64,000 nt of DNA from Bacteroides fragilis (lineage in GTDB: Bacteria > Bacteroidota > Bacteroidia > Bacteroidales > Bacteroidaceae), in the NCBI RefSeq assembly GCF_019583405.1, contig NZ_SZUU01000004.1:62001-126000 (forward strand), read 5' to 3'. Each line of letters opens with the position of its first letter. Position 1 is the first letter of the stretch. A program made the position numbers and the translations under genes. Below, piece after piece: positions 35,092-44,020 of the stretch. The notes under the pieces were generated by a model that was given only the letters and a program-made list of their open reading frames with translations, was not told where the DNA came from and did no database searches.

Positions 35092-36141
35092 ATGAAAATA
35101 GGTGATAAAGTGCGCTTCCTCAGTGAGGTGGGCGGAGGAATCGTAAAAGGATTCCGGGGAAAAGATATTGTATTGGTGGAAGATGCTGATGGATTTGATA
35201 TCCCGATGCAGATACGCGAGTGTGTGGTGATCGATACGGATGATTATAATATGACCCGGAAGGCTGCTCCTGCGCCAAAGAAACCCGAAGAACCCGTCAA
35301 ACCGGTAAAGCCTGAGATTCCGGTAGTTCGTTCGGCCGAAGTGCGGGGTGGTGATGTTTTAAATGTTTTTCTGGCTTATGTGCCCGAAGACGTGAAAGCT
35401 ATCAGCAGTACTTCGTTTGAGGCTTATTTGGTAAATGACAGCAATTATTATTTGTATTATACGTATCAGAGTGCCGAAGGAAAGGCTTGGAAAACCCGTT
35501 CACATGGACTGGTGGAACCCAATACGAAGCTTTTGTTGGAAGAGTTTACTAAAGATATGCTGAATGAAATGGAGCATGTAGCTGTTCAGTTCATTACTTT
35601 TAAAGATGGACGGACAGCACCTTTGAAACCTGCGGTTTGTGTGGAGCTGCGTATCGATACGGTGAAGTTCTATAAGCTGCATACATTCCGTGAGTCGGAC
35701 TTCTTTGAACAGCCGGCTTTGGTTTATGATATTGTGAAAGACGATGTTCCTACCCGTCAGGTATTTGTTTCGGCTGAGGAACTGCAGTCTGTACTGATCC
35801 GGAAGAAAGAAGTGGATAAACCTAAGTCACAACCGATTGTGAAACGTGGTGGAAAGAATGAAATTCTTGAAGTGGACTTGCACATCAACGAGCTGCTGGA
35901 TGACACACGTGGCATGGGGAATGCCGAGATACTGAATTATCAGTTGGATAAATTCCGTGAAGTGATGGAGAAGTACAAAACCAAACGTGAACAAAAAATA
36001 GTTTTCATTCATGGCAAAGGTGACGGAGTGCTTCGTAAAGCATTGATTGATGAATTAAAGCGAAAATATAGTAATTGCCGCTATCAGGATGCTTCTTTCC
36101 AGGAATATGGTTTCGGAGCGACGATGGTGACCATTAAATGA
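35092..36141 (+). CDS. DUF2027 protein with C-terminal Smr domain
   Basis: A 349-residue protein. The N-terminus ([20 protein letters not shown]) looks like a small SH3-like beta domain, followed by a Pro/Lys-rich linker (about 60-80), the DUF2027 region, and a C-terminal Smr domain (about 260-349) with [10 protein letters not shown] and the [14 protein letters not shown] signature. Smr domains of the MutS2 type nick or bind branched DNA or RNA, and related proteins act in ribosome rescue. Its role here is unknown. Confidence 0.88.
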   Translation: MKIGDKVRFLSEVGGGIVKGFRGKDIVLVEDADGFDIPMQIRECVVIDTDDYNMTRKAAPAPKKPEEPVKPVKPEIPVVRSAEVRGGDVLNVFLAYVPEDVKAISSTSFEAYLVNDSNYYLYYTYQSAEGKAWKTRSHGLVEPNTKLLLEEFTKDMLNEMEHVAVQFITFKDGRTAPLKPAVCVELRIDTVKFYKLHTFRESDFFEQPALVYDIVKDDVPTRQVFVSAEELQSVLIRKKEVDKPKSQPIVKRGGKNEILEVDLHINELLDDTRGMGNAEILNYQLDKFREVMEKYKTKREQKIVFIHGKGDGVLRKALIDELKRKYSNCRYQDASFQEYGFGATMVTIK

Positions 36142-36267
36142 TGCTTCTATGCCTGTTATTGGGATGTGCGTGTTTCTGAAATTAGAGAGGTGACAAAAAA
36201 GGAAATTAAGTGAATTGATGCAGTGTAAACGGGTGGAAGGATGAAAGAAATGTGGATAATTACTAAA

Positions 36268-36313
36268 ATTATACATTGATGTATTATACATTGATGTATA
36301 ATTTGTATCTTTG
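36268..36313 (+). promoter_or_regulatory. Tandem palindromic operator and -7 box
   Basis: The 15-bp unit ATTATACATTGATGT occurs twice head to tail (36268-36282, 36283-36297). Each repeat contains the dyad ATACATTGATGTAT (36271-36284 and 36286-36299), so there are two identical palindromes 15 bp apart. The -7 box TATCTTTG follows at 36306-36313. The placement suits a dimeric repressor or activator controlling the ATPase gene. Confidence 0.7.
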
Positions 36314-36339
36314 TTCTATGATAAAGAAGGAAACAGCTT

Positions 36340-37467
36340 ATGAAATCACCTTTTCAGTATGGTACACTGGTCGATAAAGAGAATTTTGTCAACCGGGTAG
36401 AAGAACGCAAACAACTGAAAGAGTTGTTAGGTTCGGGTATTAACGTAATGCTCATCTCTCCACGTCGTTGGGGAAAATCTTCACTTGTCAAAGTAGCGAT
36501 GGACGAGTTGATGCATGAAGATAAACAGGTTCGTGTCTGTTATATCGATGCATTCAGTATCAAGACCGAATCCGAGTTCTACCGGATCTTTGCCCGTGAA
36601 GTCATCGCTTGCGCTGCATCTACGCTTGAAAAACGATTGGAAGATGTAAGACACTTTTTGAAAACTGTTTCACCCAGTATCACGCTGAAAAGCACCCCTA
36701 CCGATACGATGTCTTTTGACTTGAAATTCGAATTGGAAGAAAGGGATGTTATGGAAATACTGAAATTGCCCGAAAAGATAGCCATAGCCAAAAGCATACG
36801 GCTGATAGTCTGCATCGACGAATTTCAACAACTGGCACAACTATCCGGCTACAGAGATCTGGAAGGTAAAATGCGTTCTGTCTGGCAAAAACAGCAACAA
36901 GTATCTTATTGCTTCTACGGAAGCAAACGACACATGATGCTGGATATTTTCAACAACTCATCCAATCCTTTCTATCGTTTCGGGCAGGTACTATTCCTGC
37001 AAAAGATTAAGAAGGAGGAGTGGGTACCTTTTATCGTCAATGCCTTCAAGCGGACGAATAAAGAAATCAGCAAAGAGCAAGCCGAACAGCTGTGTGACAT
37101 CGTGAAGTGCCATTCATGGTATCTGCAACAGTTGTGTTACTTCGTCTGGAGTGGCACTTCCGACAAAGTGACTGACGAAACCATTGAAATGCGTACCCGG
37201 CAATTGATAGATACCAATATGCCTATGTTCATGAATGATACTGAAAATCTGACCGCTGCGCAAACTGCCATGTTACGTGCCGTAGCCAATGGTGAATACC
37301 GCTTCAATTCTATTCCTGTAGTGCGGAAATATGAATTGGGAAGTGCACAAACCATCACCCGCAACAAACGCATGCTGACCGAACGTGATTTTATTGAGAA
37401 GGAGGGGGAACTGTATGTGTTTTCTGATCCTGTATTCGAACTTTGGTTTAAGAGGGAGTATTGTTGA
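36340..37467 (+). CDS. Archaeal-type AAA+ ATPase (PF01637-like)
   Basis: A 375-residue P-loop ATPase. The P-loop is ISPRRWGKSSLVKVAMDEL (about 39-57) and Walker B is LIVCIDEFQQL (about 152-162). The C-terminal 110 residues resemble a winged-helix domain (TAAQTAMLRAVANGEYRFNS; GSAQTITRNKRMLTERDFIE). The family is widespread in Bacteroides and archaea with no agreed function; STAND-like signalling has been proposed. It lies at the edge of an accessory island behind a double palindromic operator. Confidence 0.85.
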   Translation: MKSPFQYGTLVDKENFVNRVEERKQLKELLGSGINVMLISPRRWGKSSLVKVAMDELMHEDKQVRVCYIDAFSIKTESEFYRIFAREVIACAASTLEKRLEDVRHFLKTVSPSITLKSTPTDTMSFDLKFELEERDVMEILKLPEKIAIAKSIRLIVCIDEFQQLAQLSGYRDLEGKMRSVWQKQQQVSYCFYGSKRHMMLDIFNNSSNPFYRFGQVLFLQKIKKEEWVPFIVNAFKRTNKEISKEQAEQLCDIVKCHSWYLQQLCYFVWSGTSDKVTDETIEMRTRQLIDTNMPMFMNDTENLTAAQTAMLRAVANGEYRFNSIPVVRKYELGSAQTITRNKRMLTERDFIEKEGELYVFSDPVFELWFKREYC

Positions 37468-37525
37468 GCTGAATTGTAAGGGGAAAACCGGCTGTTTAAC
37501 AATGTTAATGTCAATTTCCGTTTAT

Positions 37526-37594
37526 TTTATTCTTGTGTGCAAATAACAAGCCTTTTGCATTTAAAACACTTGTTATTTGCATTCAAAGAATAAA
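37526..37594. repeat. Composite inverted repeat
   Basis: The inner arms TGCAAATAACAAG (37538-37550) and CTTGTTATTTGCA (37569-37581) are perfect. The outer arms TTTATTCTTG (37526-37535) and CAAAGAATAAA (37584-37594) also pair, with small bulges. The loop is 18 bases. It may terminate transcription after the ATPase gene or mark a mobile-unit end. Confidence 0.7.
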
Positions 37595-38150
37595 CTTTAA
37601 CTCTGTGTTAAAACAAAGCTTTTACTGACAGATGTTTTTAACTTTGAATAGTTTGTATTTCAGCTTGTTAAGTTTGATTTTTACTTTTAGCCTCACTGAA
37701 GGTCTCTGCAGTATAGAGCCAATATACTTGCTTTTTTGTCAACTATACACAGGGGATTTGCCCTATCCGTTTATTTCCTTTTGCCTTATTCAGTGCCGCT
37801 ATCAGATACCTTCCTTTTGCCCCTATGTCACTCCAGCAAGTGTTGGCAATCAGTCGCCACACCGTCGCTGGTACTATTGTGTTATGATGTATTTTATTTT
37901 AATACAGTGATTTATGAAAAAGTGTTTTGAAAAGGGTAACGGTTTAACAACGTGTTAACTGCCTTTGTTTTCAGTGTTCTTTCATTCCTCAAATAACTCC
38001 ATCACAAAGATTCTATCTTTTTCAGAAGTAACAAAAGTATTCTAAGAAAGATAGCTAAAAGTATGAAATCGAAAACAGAGCAACACATAGATACTTTAGT
38101 TTCTTGATAATCAAAAATATAAAAAACGACTATGAAAACTTCTGAAAAAT
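37595..38150. other. AT-rich gap without a convincing gene
   Basis: No gene is supported. An open frame at 37632-37910 is rich in Cys, Tyr, Phe and Ser, has no ribosome-binding site and overlaps a second open frame (37736-37930). The less AT-rich stretch at about 37780-37880 is unlike its surroundings and may belong to a dispersed repeat. The rest is AT-rich and featureless. Confidence 0.5.
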
Positions 38151-38207
38151 ATATTCAGTGAATATTAATTTATATCTTTGTCGCTGAAAATATATCTCAC
38201 TGAATAT
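38151..38207 (+). promoter_or_regulatory. Promoter flanked by inverted operator-like sites
   Basis: ATATTCAGTGA (38151-38161) and its exact reverse complement TCACTGAATAT (38197-38207) flank the -7 box TATCTTTG (38173-38180). The left site is itself the dyad ATATTC-AGT-GAATAT (38151-38165), and the right one is nearly so. The pair brackets the likely start site of the Crp/Fnr gene, so looping or autoregulation is plausible. Confidence 0.55.
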
Positions 38208-38284
38208 GAAAAGTTAAATAAGGAGAACAGAAGTAATAGTGAATATATCAAATGAGTAAGTATATTATGAATTGCATTTAGATT

Positions 38285-38863
38285 ATGCTTTTAGAAAAAC
38301 TACTTAAAGAATTTAATCTTAGCATCAATACTTTTAATTTAGAGGAATCTAAGTTATTTGACCAATATTTTGAACGGATATTGATTAGTAAAGGTACATT
38401 TTTAATTAAGGAAGGAGAAACAGAAAGGTATAGTTATTTCGTTTTTGACGGGATATTACGTTGTTGGCTTTTTAATCATAAAGGAGAAGAACAAGTTTTT
38501 TGGTTTTGTAAAGAGGGTACGTTTTCAATGTCAAACATATCTTTTATATTACAAACAAAGTCTGCATTTAATGTGCAAACAATTGTAGATAGTGTTATTT
38601 ACCGAATAGACAAGAAACAAGTAAATGAACTATATACTGCTATCCCTAAGGTGAAAACTGTATTTGAAGAATTGAATGCTATATTGTTGAATAAACTCTT
38701 GAAAAGAAATATCGACTTGATTAAATATTCTCCTGAACAGTATTATCTACGGATGATTGAAGAATATGGCATTACGTTAAACTATATACCACTAAAAGAT
38801 ATAGCTTCTTATTTGGGTATCACACCACAGGCTCTAAGCCGAATCCGCAAACGTATTTTTTAA
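38285..38863 (+). CDS. Crp/Fnr-family transcriptional regulator
   Basis: A 192-residue regulator with an N-terminal cyclic-nucleotide-binding fold (about 10-120; KGTFLIKEGETERYSYFVFDG) and a short C-terminal helix-turn-helix, IPLKDIASYLGITPQALSRIRKRIF. No Cys cluster for an Fnr iron-sulfur centre is visible, and the phosphate-binding cassette of cAMP binders is not obvious. It is very AT-rich compared with the flanking chromosome, which suggests transfer. The leader is about 100 bases long. The GNAT gene follows after 64 bases. Confidence 0.88.
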   Translation: MLLEKLLKEFNLSINTFNLEESKLFDQYFERILISKGTFLIKEGETERYSYFVFDGILRCWLFNHKGEEQVFWFCKEGTFSMSNISFILQTKSAFNVQTIVDSVIYRIDKKQVNELYTAIPKVKTVFEELNAILLNKLLKRNIDLIKYSPEQYYLRMIEEYGITLNYIPLKDIASYLGITPQALSRIRKRIF

Positions 38864-38927
38864 CTTAGGTTCAGTGCTTTGAATGTATGAATCCCGAACT
38901 TTGTGGTTTTGAATAGCAATAACAATT

Positions 38928-39350
38928 ATGATTAGAAAAATTAAAATTACAGACTATCCACGTTTGATGGAAATTTGGGAAAGTGCAGTATTGAGTACAC
39001 ACGATTTTCTTAAAGAGGAAGATTTTCTATACTATAAGGAACAACTTCCAGTATATTTTCAGCATGTCACTCTATTCGGATTTGAACAAGAGGGAACCTT
39101 AATCGGATTTATGGGAATTGCAGAAGGAAATCTTGAAATGTTATTTGTAGACAATAATTATCGAGGCACAGGAATTGGGAAAAATTTAATTACTTATGCC
39201 ATAGATAATTTACAAGTAACAAAAGTCGATGTGAACGAGCAGAATATTCAGGCTGTAGGTTTTTATAAATATATAGGCTTTAACATATACAAAAGGTCAA
39301 ATTTAGACGGAGAAGGTAAAGAATATCCTATTTTACACATGCAGTTGTAG
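38928..39350 (+). CDS. GNAT family N-acetyltransferase
   Basis: A 140-residue single-domain acetyltransferase. The acetyl-CoA pyrophosphate loop is NNYRGTGIGKNLI (about 76-88), preceded by the beta4 strand LEMLFVD and followed by KVDVNEQNIQAVGFYKYIGF. The acceptor substrate is unknown. It is AT-rich like the Crp/Fnr gene upstream, with which it probably moved. Confidence 0.88.
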   Translation: MIRKIKITDYPRLMEIWESAVLSTHDFLKEEDFLYYKEQLPVYFQHVTLFGFEQEGTLIGFMGIAEGNLEMLFVDNNYRGTGIGKNLITYAIDNLQVTKVDVNEQNIQAVGFYKYIGFNIYKRSNLDGEGKEYPILHMQL

Positions 39351-39481
39351 TTTCTGTTCAATTATAAACAGATTCCTTTAATTAAAGATGTAATATTCCA
39401 TTTGAATGAAATGGTTTACGAAAAATCATTGCAGAGCTTAAATAAGTGTATCTATCGCTTACTTAAACTCTGTTTTAATTT

Positions 39482-39806
39482 ATGATAAAACAATTATTAC
39501 AACAGAGATTTTTCCGTCTATTGTCGGAATATTTGCAGCGTAAAGTTTCTGCGTCCGAATTTGCAGAAGCTATTGAAGAATTGGCTACACATTTAGCTGA
39601 TTTCAGTTTCAACGAACAGGATTATAGCGTTTTACTTCGTTATTTCTCCTTTGGTTTGCATCGGCTTAAATCGTATCGTGTGTGGTTTGAGCAAGAAAAA
39701 AATGCCCTATTTGCATTTAATTGATGAAGCAATAGGATTACTAAATAATGAAATGCGCATTGTCGAATGGCGTATTAAATACCCCGAACAGTTTCAGCAA
39801 CACTGA
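39482..39806 (+). pseudogene. Small gene split by a frame change at an A7 tract
   Basis: Frame 1 (39482-39724) encodes 80 residues, MIKQLLQQRFFRLLSEYLQ to WFEQEKNALFAFN. A run of seven A (39696-39702) precedes a second frame starting MPYLHLIDEAIGLLNNEM and ending YPEQFQQH (39702-39806). Reading with six A joins the two into one plausible protein of about 107 residues, both parts being helical and charged. So either one A was inserted, or slippage at A7 makes two products. I do not recognise the family. It lies in the decayed island next to the broken integrase. Confidence 0.55.
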
Positions 39807-39858
39807 GTAAGGGAAATTGGGTAACTGGCAAGGATAACTCCATATAGCAGGCCGTAGG

Positions 39859-40641
39859 CTACAAAAACGAGGTAAGAAGGTTAGGGTTCTTAGTTCGTTC
39901 CTCTTTCTCGAAACTCGCCAGATATGCTTCCGTAGTCCTCAGGTCGGTATGTCCCAAGGATTCCTTATATAAGAGATGTTGGCTCCGCTTCGTTTCAATA
40001 CGGTAGCGTATGAGTGTCTTGCGGTGCATGTGGTGATATTGCCGATACCCAATTCTTCACCTATCAACTCCATATGCTTGTTGATTCGCTTGACAACATC
40101 GCATACAATCGCTTTACGCTCTATGGTTGTCTGATTCCCTTTCATATAGGGAAATATATAATTATCGGGTAATGGCTTGTTTCCCCACTTGCCAATTATT
40201 GCCTCTAATTGGGGGAAACAACCGCACGTATCTCTTACTAATGTACTTTGGTAGAACTGCATAGTACCGATTCTTTCTTCGTTTCTCAGTTTCTCGATCT
40301 TAGCACGTATGGCACACTGTTCAGGGTGTCACCGGTAGCCTTTCCTAAACGCAAATCGAGCGTATTGAAAGAGAATGTTCCTTTTCTGCTAGAGCTTCAA
40401 CATTCATACGAACCAAAGAAAAACTGCTTTCAATGGCTTATCTGATTTTCCTGCTTTCAGAAGATTTGCTATCCGGCAGCTTGCTCCACTCTTCTTTCGT
40501 CATGCAGATACCAATAGAATAATACTTGGGCCTTCTTTGATAGTAAACCTTGATTTTAACAGGATATTTACCTTCTTTGTTGGCTGTACGTGCATCAAGT
40601 ACCGTAGAGACCATGATACCGTCTTTTGAATAATTATACAT
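39859..40641 (-). pseudogene. Decayed tyrosine recombinase (integrase)
   Basis: Pieces of one Bacteroides-type tyrosine integrase lie in order on the minus strand. The arm-binding N-terminus MYNYSKDGIMVSTVLDARTA (from 40641) runs to SESRKIR and a stop at about 40438. The core piece AIESSFSLVRMNVEALAEK continues in frame, then the frame shifts twice before EKLRNEERIGTMQFYQSTLV. The catalytic end has TARHSYATVLKRSG; after one more frameshift (about 39965) the end ESLGHTDLRTTEAYLASF carries the His and the nucleophile Tyr. One stop and at least three frameshifts make it inactive. Confidence 0.85.
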
Positions 40642-41121
40642 AATTTTAGGATTACCCGCAAGCGGAATTGCTTACGATAGTCTATATATCCTCTTTTGAA
40701 CGGAAATATAAACGTTTTAAAGCTTTTTGAATATTGGTTTTGAGTAGTTTAGATGTTAATTTCAAATGGGTAAAAAACAGAAAAAACACAATCAAGAAGA
40801 TAACATATTAAAAATAAAGACTATATAGCTTTCCAAAAACAAAAACTGGGCATAAAATCATTATAAATAGAAATTAGGGAAACTCCTATAATAAATGTTA
40901 ACAACAAGATCCTATAACATTAATTTCCCAGCCCTAAATATAGCAAACAGGATTTCAAATACTATTTTAAGATTTTATCTTAATGAAACATGAAATAATA
41001 AACAATAATATTTCATATATTTGGATAATTACAGCTGTTTTTTATAGAAATGACCGATACACTGACAAAAGAAAAAAGAAGCTATTTAATGTCTACAGAA
41101 TGATTATTCTTTGATTTTTGA
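40642..41121. other. AT-rich intergenic gap
   Basis: About 480 bases without any plausible gene on either strand. It is strongly AT-rich. A loose inverted arrangement, TTAGGGAAA (about 40873) against TTTCCCAGCCCTAA (about 40923-40936), is visible. It could hold an old attachment site, but none can be pinned down. Confidence 0.4.
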
Positions 41122-41152
41122 TTTGGAGACCGTGAATTTATGATTAACTTTG
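41122..41152 (+). promoter_or_regulatory. Promoter of the hipBA-like pair
   Basis: TTTG (41122-41125), 19 bp, TAACTTTG (41145-41152), a full Bacteroides consensus, 37 bases before the antitoxin start. Confidence 0.7.
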
Positions 41153-41189
41153 TAAGTACTCATATTTTAGCAGTAATACCAATAAATAT

Positions 41190-41516
41190 ATGATAGATGC
41201 TTATATTTTATCGCTTATAAATAAAACACCCGACTCTTTAATGTCGGGTATTGCTCAGCGCGTTAAGCAAAGGCGATTGGAAAAGGGATGGACGCAAAAT
41301 ATGCTTGCAACAAAGGCAGGGGTTTCCTTGGCCTCTTACAGGCGTTTTGAGACATCTGGAGAAATATCTCTGCGTTCATTAGTAATGCTTGCTTTTGCAT
41401 TGGAGATGACGGATGAATTTGAAAATCTTTTCAGTAGAAAGGCATATCAAAGTCTTGATGATATATTAAAAGCGGAACAACCAAAACAAAGAAAGAGAGG
41501 GAATAGAAATGAGTAG
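41190..41516 (+). CDS. HipB-like helix-turn-helix antitoxin
   Basis: A 108-residue Xre-type regulator: QRVKQRRLEKGWTQNMLATKAGVSLASYRRFETSGE (about 23-58) is a classical five-helix HTH. The C-terminus is basic (KQRKRGNRNE). The HipA-like gene overlaps its end by 8 bases, a typical toxin-antitoxin layout. It should repress its own promoter and neutralise the kinase. A shorter start at 41241 (MSGIAQRV) is possible. Confidence 0.88.
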   Translation: MIDAYILSLINKTPDSLMSGIAQRVKQRRLEKGWTQNMLATKAGVSLASYRRFETSGEISLRSLVMLAFALEMTDEFENLFSRKAYQSLDDILKAEQPKQRKRGNRNE

Positions 41517-42615
41517 TATTTCGATAATAGAGATTCTTATATCAGATAGACGCGTAGGACGAATGGCCCTTACACCCGAAGGGTTGTGTGGCTTTGAATA
41601 CGATGCGGATTGGATAAAAAGCGGATTTTCAATATCTCCGTTCTATCTGCCATTAAAGTCAGGTCTGATAATGGCTAAGCGAGACCCTTTCGGAGGAAAT
41701 TTCGGAGTGTTCGATGATAGTTTACCTGACGGTTGGGGGAATCTTTTGCTTGATCGTTATCTACAGGAAAAAGGAATAAATCCATATAAACTCAATGTTT
41801 TAGAACGGCTGTCGCTCATTGGTTCTACCGGACGTGGAGCATTGGAATATCGACCAGATAAAAGCATAGTCACAGACGATGAGTTTCTTGATTTTGACCG
41901 TTTGTCCAAAGAGGTTGAAAAGATACTTGAAAGCAAGGAGAGTGATGGCTCTGTCGATTTGCTTTATAAATATGGAGGTTCATCCGGTGGGGCTCGACCG
42001 AAAGTGTTTGCTAAGATAGATGGTCGTGAGTGGCTCGTGAAGTTTAAAGCAACAAGTGATCCTGTTAATGTGGGAGAAATAGAATATAACTACTCAATAC
42101 TTGCTAAAGAGTGTGGAATACGAATGGCAGAAACTCGCTTGGTTAATGGTCGCTATTTTGGAGTAGAACGATTTGACCGAACCCCTCAAGGTAAAATTCA
42201 TACTATAAGTGCTGCCGGATTGCTACACGCTAATTATAGGATACCGAGCCTTGACTACTCTCTACTATTAAAGTTGACACTGAACCTTACTAAGGACATG
42301 GAGCAGGTCGCAGAAATGTTTCGTTTGATGGTATTTAATGTCCTTATTTTCAACCGAGATGATCATGCTAAAAACTTCTCGTTTCAATGGATTGATGGAG
42401 AATGGAAACTTTCGCCTGCATATGACATTTTGCCAAGTAGCGGATTTAATGGCTATCATACTACAACTATAAATGGTAAAGGAGAACCGAAGCTTGCAGA
42501 TATTATTACGTTGGCAAATGAAATAGGATTATCTAAACAGTATGTAAATCAGGCAATTGAAGAACTGATAGAAAAATGTACTGCGAAAAAGATGGTAAAA
42601 TACAAATTAAGATAA
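41509..42615 (+). CDS. HipA-family serine/threonine kinase toxin
   Basis: A 368-residue HipA-like kinase with both the N-terminal subdomain (DDSLPDGWGNLLLDRYL; LIGSTGRGALEY) and the kinase core. Glycine-rich loop region: YGGSSGGARPKVFAKI. Catalytic and metal motifs are intact: FNRDDHAKNFSF (the DxxxxN-type loop) and LSPAYDILPS. E. coli HipA phosphorylates GltX and causes persistence; the target here is unknown. The pair lies beside a dead integrase, fitting an addiction module left on an old island. Confidence 0.9.
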   Translation: MSSISIIEILISDRRVGRMALTPEGLCGFEYDADWIKSGFSISPFYLPLKSGLIMAKRDPFGGNFGVFDDSLPDGWGNLLLDRYLQEKGINPYKLNVLERLSLIGSTGRGALEYRPDKSIVTDDEFLDFDRLSKEVEKILESKESDGSVDLLYKYGGSSGGARPKVFAKIDGREWLVKFKATSDPVNVGEIEYNYSILAKECGIRMAETRLVNGRYFGVERFDRTPQGKIHTISAAGLLHANYRIPSLDYSLLLKLTLNLTKDMEQVAEMFRLMVFNVLIFNRDDHAKNFSFQWIDGEWKLSPAYDILPSSGFNGYHTTTINGKGEPKLADIITLANEIGLSKQYVNQAIEELIEKCTAKKMVKYKLR

Positions 42616-42734
42616 TTAGCTTGTATTGTTTGCTGTATATGGAGTAGATAGTGTGTTGACTATCGTTCTTCGATCTTGCTGAGTGGAATATAGTGCTAAC
42701 CCTCTTCGCGGTTGTCGGTGATTGGTATAAAAAT

Positions 42735-42774
42735 AAAAGACCGGTGTCAGTTCATTCGACGACACCGGTCTTTT
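42735..42774. terminator. Bidirectional terminator
   Basis: A perfect 14-bp stem, AAAAGACCGGTGTC (42735-42748) with GACACCGGTCTTTT (42761-42774), lies between the convergent hipA-like gene and the small secreted-protein gene. Confidence 0.88.
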
Positions 42775-42799
42775 ATCCTTTTATTCATCAATCAAGTTC

Positions 42800-43153
42800 C
42801 TACTTTACTTCGATGCCCTTGTTCTTCAAAGTCATATTCAGTATTGTAGTATACTTCGTGTACTGTGCATCCGTCAACGTTTTTTTCATCAACTTCAGAT
42901 TTCCGTAGACAGCGTTACGAACCAGGGTATCCTTGTTCTTTTTGGCAGTGGTGGCTCTTCCCATCTGTTCGTCAAAGTAGTTACAAATGTTGGCTACTTC
43001 TTCTGCCTGTACAGAAGATAAATTCAGGTATTTACCCAATTTATTCACATTGATGTTACCTTCCCATTTTGCAACTGTAGGTTGATTTTCTGCTGCAAAT
43101 GTGGTGGCAGCAAGACAGAGTGCTGCTACTAATGTTAATCCTAATCTTCTCAT
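42800..43153 (-). CDS. Small secreted protein of unknown function
   Basis: A 117-residue protein with a signal peptide (RRLGLTLVAALCLAATTFAA, cleavage near 21). The mature part is helical and Lys-rich (LGKYLNLSSVQAEEVANICN; VYGNLKLMKKTLTDAQYTKY), which recalls small periplasmic helical proteins of the Spy/CpxP or DUF4890 kind, but I cannot assign a family. Its leader has the 8-bp hairpin GTCCTTAT/ATAAGGAC (43196-43218), and a TATATTTG box lies at the complement of 43274-43281, giving a leader of about 110 bases. Confidence 0.75.
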   Translation of the reverse strand: MRRLGLTLVAALCLAATTFAAENQPTVAKWEGNINVNKLGKYLNLSSVQAEEVANICNYFDEQMGRATTAKKNKDTLVRNAVYGNLKLMKKTLTDAQYTKYTTILNMTLKNKGIEVK

Positions 43154-43417
43154 AATACCTACTTTTTTAATTGTTATTCCTGAAAACTAATCTTTGTCCT
43201 TATCCTTATCATAAGGACCCTAATACCTATTAAAAACAATTGTTAAGCTCTTAGCTTTTTCTTTTTACCTATGCAAATATACAAATATGTTGTTCAACAT
43301 AAAAAGGATGGGGAAGGAAAGTAGGCAATAAGGTGTCATTTCTTGATGTATATCAAGAAAGAGGTGTGAAAAAGATAATCTTATTGCGAAAATTGAAACA
43401 GTTTTGTAATAAGATGC

Positions 43418-44020
43418 CTATATGGAACAGAATAGTGTCACCAGAAACGGCACGCTAAAGTCCACAATGAAACCATGAAAGATAGAGACTATGACGAATT
43501 CCTGCCCTGAACAACGGGTGATAATGGGAAGAGTCGTATCCATAGTGGTAGCTCCTCCGACTGAAATGGGGGCCAGTTTTCCGAAAAACTTTACTAATAA
43601 AGGAGCACAAAGTAAGGCGATGATTTCGCGCATGATGTTTGAAAGCAGTGCGATGGTTCCCAGTTCGGCTCCTTTGTATTCGGTGATGAAAATGCTTGAG
43701 AGTGAATAATACCCGAATCCGGAACCCACTGCCATGCAATCGGCCGGTGAGCGATGCGATAAAAAGAGACTGACTACGGCACATCCTGTCAGTGTGCCCA
43801 GAATGGTCATTACGGGCAGGAAGAGTAAGCGCGGATTCAGTGACCGGAAACTTTTCAATGTTTGCGGATCATTGCCTATGCTGATGCCGACACAGAACAT
43901 CAGCCCGCATAAGGCATAAAAACTGAGTTTACTTTGGCTGAAATCATATGGAATCAGATGATAAAGCCCGCACAGGGTGCCGATGATAAAAAAAGAGACG
44001 ATAATAAGACTGCCTTTCAT
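43418..44020 (-). CDS. LysO-family lysine exporter, C-terminal part
   Basis: About 200 residues with six or seven membrane helices, starting MKGSLIIVSFFIIGTLCGLY. GSGFGYYSLSSIFI and LLSNIMREIIAL match the conserved core of LysO (E. coli YbjE), which exports lysine and thialysine. In E. coli LysO is a single chain of about 300 residues; here the N-terminal helices are a separate gene that overlaps this one by ATGA. The two products should assemble together. An ATG at 44074 is too far inside the upstream gene to be likely. Confidence 0.85.
   Translation of the reverse strand: MKGSLIIVSFFIIGTLCGLYHLIPYDFSQSKLSFYALCGLMFCVGISIGNDPQTLKSFRSLNPRLLFLPVMTILGTLTGCAVVSLFLSHRSPADCMAVGSGFGYYSLSSIFITEYKGAELGTIALLSNIMREIIALLCAPLLVKFFGKLAPISVGGATTMDTTLPIITRCSGQEFVIVSIFHGFIVDFSVPFLVTLFCSI

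Noticed and set aside
36268..36297. Possible CRISPR-like or microsatellite array
   Set aside because: Only two units, no spacers; the palindromic units at a promoter fit an operator better.
37632..37930. Two overlapping frames in the gap after the ATPase gene
   Set aside because: No start signals, odd Cys/Tyr/Phe-rich composition and mutual overlap; described as a gap.
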